From Heterobasidion occidentale (Eukaryota > Basidiomycota > Agaricomycetes > Russulales > Bondarzewiaceae), in assembly GCA_039111635.1 (NCBI GenBank), contig JBCAQO010000001.1, forward strand, positions 3,348,001 to 3,412,000: a stretch of DNA of 64,000 nucleotides, in the 5' to 3' direction. The position numbers and the translations under genes are program-made. Each line of letters opens with the position of its first letter. Within the stretch, counting starts at the first letter, position 1. The notes under the pieces were generated by a model. It had not been told where the DNA came from and made no database searches. It was given only the letters and a program-made list of their open reading frames with translations. Shown in pieces: positions 48,196 to 61,034 of this stretch.

Positions 48196-51079
48196 ATGCC
48201 GCCCGCTCTATCGACGGACACCAATATCGTGAGGTATGTACCAGAGCTCGTCATTAAATGGTGTGCGTGACCCGAATCTCCGTAGAGCAGATCCTTCGAC
48301 AATTCAGAACAAGTTTCTGGTTGGGTATCAAGGATGGTGAGTTCCATTTCTTTCAAGCATTCAGAGTTTAATTGACCTCTTGCTTTCAGGTTCACCTGCC
48401 ACGGCGATGGCGAGCCTGTCGGTCCCGGTGAGTGGCGGCTCAATTATTCGCATCGGAAATACTCATCCCTCTTTGCAGGCCACCACGGCTGGCTGCACTG
48501 GTTCACGTACCCTGTGCCCGACGGAGGGAATATCAACGTCGATCTGTGGCCTGACACATCGGAGTATTCCCCGTCCGAGCTATACCCTGCGCCCGGCTTT
48601 ACACACGCCAATGGAAACCAAGCTTTCCTGTTCTCGTCCCGACACCCGAAGACTGTGCAAAGGTATTGTTCTACATCTTGTCAAACCCAGTATGACATCT
48701 CTAATTTCTACTATAGGCATTTCCACTGGATGGCGCAGAACGGAATAGATGGCGCGTTTTTGCAACGCTTTGTTGGCCAGTGCGACATGGAACAAGGCAA
48801 CGAAGGGATTCGGAAGATCAGAGATGAAGTTGGGGATCGCGTCAAGGAATCCGCGGAGAAGGAAGGACGAGTCTTTGCTATAATGTGAGTCTGATCGTCC
48901 TCTCAGAGTCGTGGAACCTGTCTATGTATTGTCATACCAAGCCTTCGAGGCCTTTCGGGTTGCATGCTAACATTCCTGAAGGTATGACGTTGCCGGTGTC
49001 CAACCCGACAGAGTCCAGAAAATTATAGAGGAAGATTGGAATCACCTTCTTTATGATCAGCGCGTGCTAGATAGTCCCAATTATCTACGAGAGAATGGGA
49101 AACCAGTCATAGCAATTTGGGGTAGGGAGTCTTCCAGCTTTATTCCTACTTACAGCTCATATCATCGCTACTACAGGCTTTGGGTTCGCTGACAGCAATC
49201 ACACACCTGAACAATTACGAGCCGTTACGGATTACCTGCGCAGCACGACGCCAGGAGGTGCCTACATAATGGCTGGCACACCTGCGCATTGGCGGTCGTC
49301 TCAGTCCGACGCTGACCGGAATCCTGAGTTTGTGCCGACATGGATGGAGTCTTTTGATGCCATCTCGCCGTGGACAATCGGAAGATATTCCGATCAACAA
49401 AGCGCGGATGGGTTTGCTGAAGATCGAATCAAAGGAGATGCAGAGTTCATCGAGAACTGGGAGAGGCAAAAGGGAAGGCATGTGGATTATGTGCCAGTCG
49501 TGCATCCAGGTGGATCGGTGAGCTGATCAGCAGGAAACGGGTCTTTTTTTATGGCTGAATACATACCTGTCTTAGGCGATCAATATGTCCCAAGGTAAAT
49601 GGGCATTCAACGGTGCGCCGAGGCAAGGAGGTCGGTTTCTATGGCGGCAACTCTACAATGCGCGACGTTACGGGGCCAAAATTGTGTATGGGGCGATGTG
49701 GGATGAGTACGACGAAGGGACTAATTTCATCCCTGTTGTCTCCCACAAGAGGCAGCTTCCGCACGATGAGGAAGGAAAGTTTCGATTGATGGCACTTGAC
49801 GAGGATGGCTATGACCTTCCGAGCGATTGGTACATGCGCGTTGCTGGGATGGCAGCTGAAGGATTCAAGGGCCAGAGGGAGATCGTGGAGGACTTTCCAG
49901 AGAAGGAGCTGAGAGACTGGTGGGGCACGAGACCTAAGTACGAGCTCGGTCCGCCTTCTGGCTCCGGCGTTGCGTCGGGCTCGGGCTCAGGCTCGGGGCA
50001 GGGAGCAGGTAACGGACAGACGTATGAGCAATGGCTGGTAAGCGTCGAGCAGACCAAAGAGGGCGACGAGCTCCCACCTCCGCCGTACAGCATAGAAGCA
50101 GACTCGGGGACGCAGTCGATCCCGACTGGACGCCCTGTGCCGCCGCTCGCCACTCGACCTGCAGGCCCTCCTGCCTTGCCGTGCAATTCCCGTCCTCAAG
50201 CCGTCGATCCCGTCTCAAACCTGGCAGATGACTTGTCCCGACAGAGCTTCCCCCCACCTCCAATCCCTCCACCTCGTATTAATCCTGCTGGTCCCCCGCC
50301 TGTTCATCAATCATCTCGTCCATCGTCTATCGCCGGCCCTCCGCCCCTTCCTCCATCTCGTCCCGCGCACCATGAACACTCAGCCGGCCCTTCGATACCT
50401 ATCCCCGAGCTACCACCCCACGACGGCGCATGGTCCCGTCAGCAACCCGTCTGGCCACCCCCCGAATGGGGCAGAGCATCACAGGCTCCACGTCCCCAGT
50501 CGACCTACCCGCATCAACAGCCATACCCGGATCAAAGCACGTACAGTTTCCCCGGGTCAGCCTCCAACATACCCGGTGGTTTTGGGGCCGAGATACAGTT
50601 TCCACAAGCTGATATATCACCTGCTGGAAGTGGCTACGGCTTTAATCCCAGCTATGATGCCGGTAGGAGTGGCTATGGAGACTCTGGATTGAATTATGGA
50701 CACACTCAGCCGCATCTGCCTAATCACGGCACATTTCCTACTCCATCGCCTCCGCCCTCAATGCCTCCCCGTGAGCTTTCACATATGTCACAATTTACTG
50801 CTTCATTTACACCTTTCTGGCTATAGGTCCACATAGTGCCCAACCCCCGCCGCGGCCGACTGCCTACCCCACTGCCCCAGCACAACCTGCAGGTCCCCTG
50901 AATATCGCATGGGGCGCCGTCGATAGGTTTGCTGGACAAGAGCGAAGACGGCAGGTTGAGAGAGGATTTGAGGGAATCACAAAGAGTCTGTTTTTTCCTC
51001 CACCTCGTCTTGCCTTACCGCTCGTGAACTGATTTTTCGTGCAGCGGGTAGCAAGTTCTTCAATAAACTCACAAAGTGA
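48196..51079 (+). CDS. glycoside hydrolase family 99-like protein with proline-rich C-terminal tail
   Basis: The start at ATG 48196 (MPPALSTDTNIVRADPSTIQ) is in frame with everything downstream. The catalytic-like domain begins NKFLVGYQGWFTCHGDGEPV, then HHGWLHWFTYPVPDGG, QAFLFSSRHPKTVQRHFHWM, AQNGIDGAFLQRFVGQCDME, FAIMYDVAGVQPDRVQKIIE, PVIAIWGFGFADSNHTPEQL, INMSQGKWAFNGAPRQGGRF and GAKIVYGAMWDEYDEGTNFI. This resembles the GH99/GH71-like group that fungi often list as xylosidase/arabinosidase; the true substrate is unknown. From about 49950 the protein changes to a Gly-Ser then Pro-rich region (RPVPPLATRPAGPPALP, IPPPRINPAGPPPVH). It ends with a short charged segment, WGAVDRFAGQERRRQVERGF, then SKFFNKLTK. 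No signal peptide is visible, so an intracellular protein is likely. Introns number about eight. Confidence 0.82.
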
Positions 51080-52386
51080 CAGCGCAAGGCAGGTGCGGAC
51101 CCTGAATATAATGCATTTTTTTCTCGGACTCTCCTCGTAGAGCGCGTTGGGACACTATCTCCGTCTAGAGTATCATATAACAGAAACAAACTCATGTCAA
51201 ATAAGCAATTTCATACTACTATGGATAGTCTAATAACTGATGGATTGGGTGAATCAACTTCTCCACCAAGCATTGCTTCGACTTCGTGTGTGTAGGCTTT
51301 AATGCCGGAGATCGAGGCAAGAATGAGATCTCAGGCTGTCTGTATGGGTTCATTATTCCCGTCAAGTGCGCGCCGTGACCCGGTCGTGGGCTGCCAAAAA
51401 TGAATTTCCCCAATTGATGGTCATGGTGTCAGACGTATGCATCGAAGATCCCGTAGTCATCGATCTTGAAGGCAAACGACGAGGCGAATGACAGCGGCAG
51501 TGGTGACTTTTGTGAAAGTACAATACAACTGTGGGGCCCCGTCAGGACTCTGTGAACGCTTTCGGGAAGATTGTCATGATCAACGTGACATCGACTTGAC
51601 GTGGAACATGAGAGTCTACCGCTTTTGTACTTCGGCATAGCGACCGTGGAGACGATCATTGATACATGGAGAGAGTCGATTTCCAGACTGTACAATGTCA
51701 CAGCATATTTGGGCGTGAACTCCGAGTTTATTAAATAGAAGGGCCACGAAATGTTGAGAAGGGCAAATGCATTCAGCTCATCTTGTCATAAAATCCAGCT
51801 TCGACCCTGTAGATGGAACCTTGCGAAATGAGGAGGGTCGATGGTCGGTTGTTTTGGCGACTCGGGAGTTTGCTCGTTACTTTTCTGGTCCATGTGGTGT
51901 CCTTCGCTGTTCTCGAGAGAATGAAAATACATTGACAGTCTGTGGGGCATCTGAGATCTGGGAGCCGGCAGTAACAGGAAGTGCCTCGTGTTCTGAAAGC
52001 TGGCAGCGGCCCTTGTGTCGAATTGCACGCGCACACATCGCATAAGATATCTGCATGAATCGATTATTCAGCGAACAAGATGGCGAAGCTTTCAGACCTG
52101 GACTCACTTTTGTTAGCACGGACACGCTCGGGCGTCCGCGTCCTAAGGTAGCAATCGAACCGCCGTGGGACCACCGGTCTTAGAACAGTGCGAATCACCG
52201 ACGACCAAGACGACATACCTGTTGCTGGCTCTGTCAAAACCCGAACGCGGTATACAATAGGTGGTATATATTAAGCATATCGGGATGAGATAGCGCGAAA
52301 GGTAAGGTACATGACAAGCATCTGCGAATAAGTTACGTCGAATGGGCCATTAGCAAAGGTTAAGACTTCCATTACCTCTTGCGTAA
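51080..52386. other. intergenic region between convergent genes
   Basis: This 1.3-kb stretch holds the 3' ends of the GH99-like gene (plus) and the bromodomain gene (minus). A 92-codon ORF (51767-52045, plus) overlaps two minus-strand ORFs of similar size. None has a recognised motif, so none is annotated. Confidence 0.5.
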
Positions 52387-55294
52387 TCAACTGCCCGCGT
52401 CCAGCTGAAGATCAGCCCAAAGCGCATTTATTGACTCGGACACTGTGGGACGAGCTCGCTGCTTCTTCTGCGCAGGCCCGCCCTCCTGGTCAGCGTCCGT
52501 TGCGTTGGCACCCTGTGCTGATCGCTTCCGTTTTGTGGCGAGCCAATGCAGGTACTTCAAGCTATAAGTCGGCGCACGTTGATGTGCGACGTTGATGGGG
52601 GGTGCAGAGAACCAGAGCACTTCGTTCGTCTCCGGGTCGCGATCGAAGTGTCTCGCTATGTGCCCCTCATCAGTCAATTTATCGAGAGCTTAGAGGCTCA
52701 AATGAGGACTGGACGTACCGGTCTCCGGAGGCAGCTTTTCTATCGTGATAGAGTTGCCCAGGCGGCAAGCCCACCAGCAGCGGTGACAATTGACCTGTCT
52801 TCCGTTGGCCGAGGCTGTGTGCTCTGTGCCCGCTGCCCTTGCAAAGAAAGGCCGTATTGACCGGCGTAGGAAGAGTAGCCTCCAAGCGATCCCATGGCTG
52901 GAGTCGCAGGGGTGATAGTAGTCCCTGGAATCCCAACATACAGGCCTTTGCTCGGGCCAGAAATATCAGTGGCAGACGGATGGCTTTTCTTCGAGCGCTT
53001 GCGCCCGGTCCCACCACCCTCCACCTTTTCGCCCTCTGTCTTCTCCACGGAGTCGCCGATGCCTCCGGGGCCCTTGACTTTGCCCTGCAAAAACGGGCTG
53101 GCGAACAGACGCGGGTGGACGGGGCGCTCAAACGGGTATATGGGCATGAACTCCGTCGACTTGCGCACTTCCTCGGGCACGCAAGAGTTCCAGTTCTTGA
53201 TCTTGACGAAGATGCGTTCGCGGTCGTTGTACCGCGAGTCACACACGTATAAGGGCCAGCCCAGGTACCAATACGGCGGGCGCGGCCGTCCACGAATATG
53301 TCGGGCGGTGAACTGGCAGGCAATTTTCTCGATAACGTCCTCGACCGGGTGATCAGCGAAGTGGCCTGCAGAAGACGGAGAGAAGAGGGAAGTGAGCTGA
53401 GGGAGGATCAGGGGAGAAAGATAGATAGGGGGTGCATACTGGTCTTGAAGACCTCGCCTTCCCAGAATTGACGGTGCGCGGGGTGGAAGGTCTGTTCCGG
53501 CCTGTAATACCAACAAACTGACACGCCCGGCTGGCCCCGTTTTGAACTGCAGTCGACGAAGACGTTTAGCGTGACAGTATGTCATCGAGTGTGATACAAA
53601 CTGACGGCTCATCTGAAACGTAACACTTGAACACTTGAGCTATAATTGGCTTAGCGGGGTCGTCTGGGTTGCTCAGATGTAGCCAATCGGCAAGTCTTAT
53701 GGTCCAGCCCTTGTATTGGACCTCGTCTACGAACGTCTTGTCCTTTGTTGAGACCCGGAATGTCGTCACGCCGGGCTGCTTCTCGGAGTCAGAGGAGTGC
53801 AGAGGCCGAGCAGTGCCCGGGCCGGCAGGAAGGGAAGCAAAGTTCGTGGCGGATGTATATGGAGGCCCTGCGGGGGGATTTGGCGACGTGATTGCTTGAT
53901 ACAGGCGCTGGGAGACGTCTGGGTTAGGAAGCCGCATGTTGTGGGAAGACGTGTGCTTACCTGGAGAAGAAGGACTCGTCCGTAGGCTTCGGAGCCTGGC
54001 TCATGCCATCTGCGAGCCTTTTCGAATAGCTGTATCATCTCTCTATCGAAGGCCTTGGCCGAGTCGTAACCTTTGCTGCGAGCACGAGTCTGAAGAGCGC
54101 ATCAACTCGCTCTAGTATCACATAACTCGTGTGAGGGATCCTCAGGGACATACCTCGATGAGTTTCAGCGAAAGAGGAAACTGTCCTACGAAGTCAGAAG
54201 ATCACACGGAGAAGGAGATGGTCAAACTCACATTGTACGAAAGATAGGGAATCGTCGACTCCTCCGGAACGGCTTCCAAGGCAACGGACAATCGATTGCC
54301 TCTACCACGCAGGGTCAACTTCTGGGCGATCAGAGTGCAGAGAGCACATCTCACATGATATCCTTGTGGCTTTTGATCGCCAACACGACCTCCAACCACC
54401 GATCAGCAGTACCATGTGCCATCCAAGCAATGTCCGCCAGCCCTTCCCAGCGTGGCAAACCGCGCTCCAATTGCTGCACGATCGCATCCCCATCTACATC
54501 ACGCGCCATCGGCTCGCCGACACCCATACTCTCTGGCTCGGGCGTCCCTCCCACATCTATTTCAATGTCAGGGGTCAAGGGCCGCTGAGGGGACTTGATC
54601 AAGGCGGGCTTTAGTAGCACTGCTACGGGCGGGGGTTGTAGCTGTAGGGGGCGCAAGGGCAGGCGTAAGTGTGGCAGGTGTGGGGACTGTCACCGGAGAT
54701 GGCGTAGGTGCGACTGCGGCTGCAGGTTCGGCTACAGCTGCCACTGCGGGAGGTGCTGGTGCTACAGAAAATTCAGTGTCCGCATGCTGTTTCTGTGCAG
54801 ACGATTGTGGAGGTGATTCGGGCGGTGTGGGCAGGACGGCGTGCTGCCTCCACTCCGTGGCCAACAAAGTCTATATGCAGCATTCGGTCATGCGAGGTCT
54901 GACGACGATCTTGTACTTCAATCACTCACCTTGAGCGTTTGTGCGTCCTTGGCGATCTGACTTGTCGGCTCATTGTAGTATAGCGCGTTGAGGAACACAA
55001 GCATCAAGTCCTCGTACACCTGCAACGCATCCTTGTACTTGTTCGCCCTCAATTTTTCAGAAATGCCGTTGAGAGATCTCGGTTCCGGGATGACCTTCGA
55101 CAACGCGCCCTATGACCATGCTTTCGCAATAGGACTGGCACGCGACGCACCTCATAGTAGTCCGCCCAGGACTCTCGATCCACCAACTCCAAGAACATTT
55201 CCGCGAGCTGTCGCTTTTTCTTCGAGCTGGTGAGCCCAATGATGGCTTTGAGGACCCCCTCAATAGCCGTCTTTTGCGCTGCTGTTACCGGCAT
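52387..55294 (-). CDS. bromodomain and BAH-domain chromatin protein (RSC1/RSC2-like)
   Basis: The first in-frame minus-strand ATG is 55294 (MPVTAAQKTAIEGVLKAIIG). Bromodomain 1 follows: QLAEMFLELVDRESWADYYE, VIPEPRSLNGISEKLRANKY and ALQVYEDLMLVFLNALYYNE. A Pro/Ala-rich linker leads to a second bromodomain-like part, with ESTIPYLSYNV...LKLIETRARSKGYDSAKAFD and REMIQLFEKARRWHEPGS. The BAH domain has RVSTKDKTFVDEVQYKGWTI, RLADWLHLSNPDDPAKPIIA, KTSHFADHPVEDVIEKIACQ and WPLYVCDSRYNDRERIFVKI. Then come RPVHPRLFASPF, a Lys-rich stretch, and the C-terminus KYLHWLATKRKRSAQ, ending LQLDAGS. Two bromodomains plus BAH is the Rsc1/Rsc2 layout of the RSC chromatin-remodelling complex, where they bind acetylated histone tails. 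The second bromodomain is weaker. About nine short introns; borders approximate. Confidence 0.87.
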
Positions 55295-56975
55295 ACTCGA
55301 CTTGACGAAACCACGGCTGAGGTAATCGCTCTTTTCGACGCGCAGAGTCGGAGGAGGAGCGGTGTTTGTTTCTTGTTTGGCTAGAGCTTCTGAAAATAAC
55401 AACGCACAAACAACGCCGCTGTGCGCGCGCCATTTCAAATACTCGCCACTATTCTTGTCTGTCCCCGCATCGTTCGCACGCACACTGATAGCTGTTTGAC
55501 AGATATGGAGGAAAGTTCTGAACGATCTTCTCTCAACCTATCAATCACAATGGTCTCGGGCGGTCTCTCACAAGACCGCCGGCACTCAGTCGCCAGAAGG
55601 GCAACAGGAATGGAAGCCATTGACATGCCGCTGTTTCATCCACCGAGCTCGGGAGCTCTGTGCTCACTACTGGCTAAGCATTCTATTGTCTCGTCTTCGC
55701 TCATTCAGACTGCGGACTACATGCAGGGCCGTCGACGACTTCTTGGTCGCACGTTCAGCAGCTGGGCTCTCGCTCGTGTTTCAGCGCAGTTTGACAGGAA
55801 TTGAGATGTAGGGTGGCCTCTAGCCGTCCCAAGGTTGGGTGCTTCTTGAATTTGGCTTTTTGCAATTTGTCTGGGCACCAGATCTTCTCATCTAGGACAT
55901 CAAGGCCAGCCGCCACAGGCGTTTGATGCGATGAGATGCGGGACACTTCTTGCCGCACTTCCCCACTGTCTTCTTGGAGCCTGTCGAGTGTGCGGGATCA
56001 GCTGCACCGAGGCGGCTGCCATTCGCGGCGAAGAAGGCAAGATACATGGGCTGAAGTAACGAATCTCACGCTGATGGGTGCTCGCTATTGGGTAAACGCC
56101 ACCAAGCTGATGGCGCAGGCATGAAGGGACTGAGAGTAAATGAAAGAATCATTCCGGCTCGCATGCTGTGCACGTCGAGCCGGCCGCTGGCAGTGGAACG
56201 GTGCATTCTTTTGCCGTTTTGGGACGCCCTGCTGAGTTTTTGTGGACCTTGACAGATGATGACTCGCTGTCTCATGTGCCCGCATAAGTCGCAGAGGACT
56301 TCGGACTGCAACACAGACAGTCACTCGCACTGAGTCTGAAGGGTTGTGTGTGTTGTGTGCGAGCAGCATGACACGTCATTCGCGCGTTAAAGGCAAGGTA
56401 CGCGATAGGACAGGATGTCGGACGATGTCGGGAAGGAGAAAACGCTGAGTCTGCACAAGGCATATAAATGTGTGACGTGATTGGATCGGAACGTGTGCAT
56501 GGAGTCGGGCGCGTGTTGGCCTTGTGACTACCGATAATTGGGAGCCAATCGGGACACGCAGCGAGGGGTGGAAGTGTGCCATCGAGCCGAGGCGGTGCTG
56601 AAGCGCTGAAGGGGGGACGTGTTGTGCAAAGGATTAGTATTAGAGTGAGAGTGAGAGAGAGCAGGCGGAGGAGCAGTCAAGGGGGCGGCGGGTGGGGAGG
56701 GCCCGGATCGCTGCTCATTTGGCCATACAGAGACGAGGGCGACGACGCAATGGAAGAGAGGAGAGAGGGAGGGTCGAGCCTGGGAAAGGGGATATTGTAG
56801 CCGATTCGTTGCCTCGAAAAGGAATTCAAGTCAGCGAGATCTCCGGTGTGGGATCGATCGCAACGGGCCATCTGTGCCAATCTGTGCTGAACGCTGCGTT
56901 AATATATATAAGCCCTGAGCCCGCCCGCCTCCCATTATTTCCTAATTATCGCAAGCCTCGTCCTCCGTGGTGTCC
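55295..56975. other. intergenic region upstream of two divergent genes
   Basis: This 1.7-kb stretch precedes the bromodomain gene (minus) and the zinc-finger gene (plus). The frame of the bromodomain exon stays open upstream of 55294 to 55483 but contains no further ATG. A GA-rich segment (gtgagagtgagagagagcagg) lies near 56645. A TATA-like element sits at about 56901. ORFs at 55421-55804 and 55755-55958 have no recognised motif. Confidence 0.5.
56899..56911 (+). promoter_or_regulatory. TATA-like element of the zinc-finger gene
   Basis: The sequence ttaatatatataag lies about 70 bases before the ATG at 56976. It is the only well-formed TATA-like box noticed at a plausible distance before a gene in this window, which would fit a regulated gene. 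Function is inferred from position only. Confidence 0.5.
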
Positions 56976-58221
56976 ATGGCCGACTCTCACTACCTCCACC
57001 CTTCTTACCACGCGCCCTCGACGCACAGGGGCTATCCACAGGACCCCCTCCTCCACGAGCCCCGCTTCGCACAGGGATCCTCCCTCTCCATCGAGCGCTA
57101 CGATCACGCGTCCTATTCACAAGGCAGCCTCCCCTCCGTATCGTATTGGTCGCCGCAACTCGCTACCCTTCCCACCGCGATCCATTATAATCCACCCCAC
57201 AATCCCTTGCCTCCTCTCCATCCCAACCCCACTCTCACTCTCCCTTCTACAATGGCCATCCCGCCCCAGCACCACCTCCCACCACCTCCCACTCCACCCC
57301 CACCCCCACCCCCTCCTTCTGCCCCGTTCGACGACAATCCAGGAGAAGGCGAGGCTCAGACGTCCCAGCGCGTCCGACATAAGCGACATGCTTGCTGGAT
57401 GTGTCATAAGAGCTTCGATCGCCCAAGCACTTTGAAAAAGGTGCCGATCCTCGCCCTAGTCCCCTCCGCGCCAAATTCACAACTGACTTTGCCTTCGAAA
57501 TCACAGCACATGCTGGTCCACACAGGCGAGAAAGGTTCGTCTTGTCGAGTCTGCGTCATCTACCTAAGTCATCAGATCCTGAACGCGAGCGCGATCCCCA
57601 GCCTACGCCTGTGATACTTGTGGGCGGCGATTCGGCGTCCCCTCCAACCTGAATCGGCACATCCGCAGATGCGTCCTTAGACTCATCAACGGCGGTCGAG
57701 GCCCCGACGCGAATGCCAACCCCCCGGCATCCGCATCTGCATCCGCGCCGCCAGATGCTTCCGCGTCCCCGCCAAATGCCTCCGTCTCCCCCGCACCGGC
57801 TGCAGTCGCGTCCCCTCTCGCGCAGCAGCACGAGTTCCCCTCTTCCCGCACACGCGTGCGCACTTCCACCATCGAGGCGGCCGGCGGCTCGGTCGGCTCG
57901 GTCGGCTCGCCGTCATCGTCCGGCTCGCCAGGCAGGTCAACCAAGCGCCGCCGCCGCGCGCCCTCGCCCGTCCAATGGGTCCCACCCAGTCTAAAGCGCT
58001 TCGACCTCTCGCCGTATCCCGTCGCGTGCGCCGTCCCGCTCGGACCAGTATTACCCTTCCGCGACGAAGACGCGTGGGAAGAACGTGACTCGTACGAACA
58101 GAATTCTCCATTGAATCCCTATCATCCTTCGGGCTGGAAGGGGAAGCTACCGGGCCCGGGCTTACTGGGGAAAGACGTGATGAACACGAGCATGACGGTG
58201 GGAAGGTTGGTGCTCTTCTGA
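56976..58221 (+). CDS. C2H2 zinc-finger protein, probable transcription factor
   Basis: The ATG at 56976 gives MADSHYLHPSYHAPSTHRGY. The first ~130 residues are Pro/Ser/His-rich, including a long Pro run ([16 protein letters not shown]). The first finger, ACWMCHKSFDRPSTLKK, ends exon 1; the next short exon gives HMLVHTGEK. After a second intron, the finger YACDTCGRRFGVPSNLNRHI with RRC is completed. The tail has an Ala/Ser/Pro-rich part, a basic patch (STKRRRRAPSPVQWVPPSLK) and RFDLSPYPVACAVPLGP. It ends VGRLVLF at 58221. Two fingers joined by a TGEK linker fit DNA binding. The CWMCHKSFDRPSTLKKHMLVHTGEK-type arrangement recurs in many agaricomycete factors of unknown target. A TATA-like element lies about 70 bp upstream. 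No target or regulon is proposed. Confidence 0.88.
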
Positions 58222-60329
58222 TGTGGCGTGGTGTGGGTGGGCTTCAACGCGATTCGACCGCTCTGGTTGTCCATGACCGCAGGCCTTTTCGCGTGTGTTC
58301 CAGGCCGATAGGCGGCGCCCACCGTGACGCGATTGGACGATCGCTCGACGAAATTGATATGACGACTGACGAAAACCCTGTTTCTTGCATACCTTCCTGA
58401 TTTACGATACTTTTCGCTTCGATCACCGGCGCGCTGCTCTCCGCGATTACGTCTTTGTTCTGTTTATGTACTACTGGGTTCGACTCTGCGCTTTGATCTG
58501 ATCTGATTGGTGCGCTCTGCGTTAACTTCGTTTGTCTAAGTATGTGTTATCGCTTCGTCTGCATAATTTGTTGTATGCTTGTTGTCTAGTTTAGTTTTCG
58601 GTGGCTGTCGTTCGTCTATATATACCCGTCTAGGCTTGCGGAGCACGTTCTTGTCTACTGTAGGTCCATAATCGTAATGAGGGTCGTTTCGAGACGTCCA
58701 GGCTTCGAGAGCGCGGTCCTTGGGATAGCAGTACACTTATATCGGTCGGCGAGGCACGGCGTCACACAGTATCGTGAACTATGCTCCTTCGAGCGTCGAA
58801 GGCGTGTGGACGCTTCGAATTCTGCCGCTGTCTGATTCCATTGCGGCGTATGCTCTCAATGAACGGATGTCGGCGAGGGTTATCAGATCGGCGGTGGACG
58901 AATCGCTACGATCTCGACTCTAGTTCTGGACGTGGACGTGGACGGGTTCGCCGTGCGCTATCAATGTTGACGGAGGGGCCACGTCGGTGAATCCACGGTC
59001 GCGCCGGCGACGTGACGTTGATGAAGTCGAAGAGCTTCTCGGGCGCAATGCGCTACTTGCGTGCTTCCCGTGCGTCCAGAAATTCTTTGTGTGGGCGCAT
59101 TGATATAAGAGCACGAAGGAGAAGCGGGAGAGGCGTGCTCCGACTCGACCGATAGCGGTCGATTTTTAGCTCACCAATCGCAGGTCAAATCGCACCCGCG
59201 AGCCATTCTCGTCGGTCGATGGTGACACGATTGTGTGCGAGTCGTCAAAAGCGACCGACACAAGCCGATTTCGATGATGATACCAGTGTCGGAGAGCGGA
59301 ATGATGTTCGCTTCGCATTCGACGCAAAGTTGGTCTCTGGACTGCATGCATATATGACGTTCTATTGAACGCGTCTGGGACACTCGTTCAAGCCACCGAA
59401 GAAGCTTCGCGGTCGATCACTAGCGTACATAACTGATCACGGTCAGCGTTTCAGCCCCTCAATTCGGGAAATGACAGCCACTTACTTACACGCAGGCTCG
59501 CTCGGGGAGGACTAAGCATCATCGATGGCTGCGAGTCTCCGCCCAGTCCCTAGCCATCTATCAACGCTAAGTTGGCACGCTCCTGCTTCCGAGGGAAGGA
59601 CTCCGGGAGCCTCCGTGGTGTTAGGTAGCGTGAGTAACGTCCAGGGTCCTGGTCTGGATGCACCCAACAGGGCTAGTCAGTTAATTACTTGCACAGGCGC
59701 CTCATCAGTCGTCGCCTTTGTGTCTTGTCATACTTATAAGCTATGACACGTACAGATCGGGTGGCAGACACAGGAAACATGGGTTGCGAACTGCGGCGGG
59801 GAGACAGTCGCGTTTCTGAATTTAGTTGTGAGCATAAGTGATGACTGAAACTGTTCGTGAGCACGCGTTCGTACATGGTCAATCAAAGTACCCCGGAGCT
59901 CCATACGTGCCCCTGATCGGTCCGATTGGCTTTGTTTTATCTGGTGACAGAAAGAGACAGAACGGGTTAGGCGCTCTTGGACAGGAGGGGTCGAGACTGG
60001 GCGGTGCTGTGAAACCAGGGCAGATATCGCAGGCACCTGAGCACATCTTATCGCTTGTGAAATTGTGATTTCTGGATATCGATGATAACAGACGATGTAT
60101 ATTGATAGCTAGAACCCGCTAGTGTGTAGCCTCGTAGCATATTGTCTCGTACCAGCGCATACCGTGCATACGAGCAGGGGTTTGACTTTTATGTCGTGGA
60201 GAAAGTAGGCAAGTGCGGAAGGATACGGGAAGCCGTAAAACGCTGTTGGAGCGGCGTGATTGGAAAATCAGGGCTATGCACTGTGCACCATTTTTTTTCG
60301 AGATCTTTTCGAAGGGTCAGTCAGATTCG

Positions 60330-60690
60330 GGGTTACAGGCGCGACACTGACTTCAATGACACGCGTCCACAGTCCATCATCTCGAAGTCCGCAGTGGCAC
60401 GGCTCCCCAAAGCTTGAGTCGACATTACGAAGTTTCCCCCGTTTCTGCAGGGATTGCGCGAGCCGCATATTCTCCAGCGTTTTTCCCCATTGATATACAT
60501 ATTTGTTCTTGGGATCCAATTGGATCTTGGTTCGAGGCTGACTAGAAATTGTGTGACGGTTTTTGCAAAATACTTTTCATAAGATGGGCGCATTGCCGGA
60601 GATCACCTCGGTAATGAGGATGGCGGTGTATAAAGACTCGTTTGGGCTGGTTATCTCCGCACCTAGTCGCGCCTCCATCACGCGTCAGTA
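60330..60690 (-). pseudogene. possible protein-kinase-like gene relic
   Basis: On the minus strand one frame reads SPNESLYTAILITEVISGNA followed by PI and a stop (about 60590-60680). This resembles the kinase subdomain IX pattern (SDVY...EV.TG..PF) found in the many agaricomycete kinase-like proteins, with the key Asp of SDVY replaced or lost. Nearby frames (60274-60519, 60333-60593) continue with protein-like sequence, but stops and frame changes separate them. No HRDLK or DFG motif was found. The assignment is weak. Confidence 0.3.
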
Positions 60691-60851
60691 CCCACGGCAG
60701 ATGAAGGCGCTCGGTGAGGTCTGCTAGACCACGGCCAGCTATCACCAGTAGGCCGCCACAGGCTGTTAGCTGATAGAGGCTGACGCAGAGGAATATGATG
60801 TCGCCGTACTCTCACACAGGAGTATGTGCAAAGGTGCTGCCGTGGGGCTAG

Positions 60852-61034
60852 AATGTGAGCGCAGTTCATGCTTTTGATGAGAAGACTGCTCACTTGGTAG
60901 AATTTAGACTTTTGTGGTGTGGATCCTCAGAAGCTGCTCGCGCGACGTTTGGGACGTATGAGGGGAATACTATGACGGTCGAGGCTCTGGAGGACATCTG
61001 GCGGGGGATGAAGGAGAAGGGGCCGTTCGGCTGA
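60852..61034 (+). pseudogene. orphan coding-like fragment
   Basis: After a stop near 60849 a plus-strand frame runs about 60 codons to TGA at 61032-61034. It includes AFDEKTAHLVEFRLLWCGSS, EAARATFGTYEGNTMTVEAL and EDIWRGMKEKGPFG. The composition looks like the end of a real protein (balanced residues, helical pattern), yet there is no ATG and no family I recognise. It may be the last exon of a decayed gene, or an exon of a gene whose other exons I failed to see. Confidence 0.3.
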
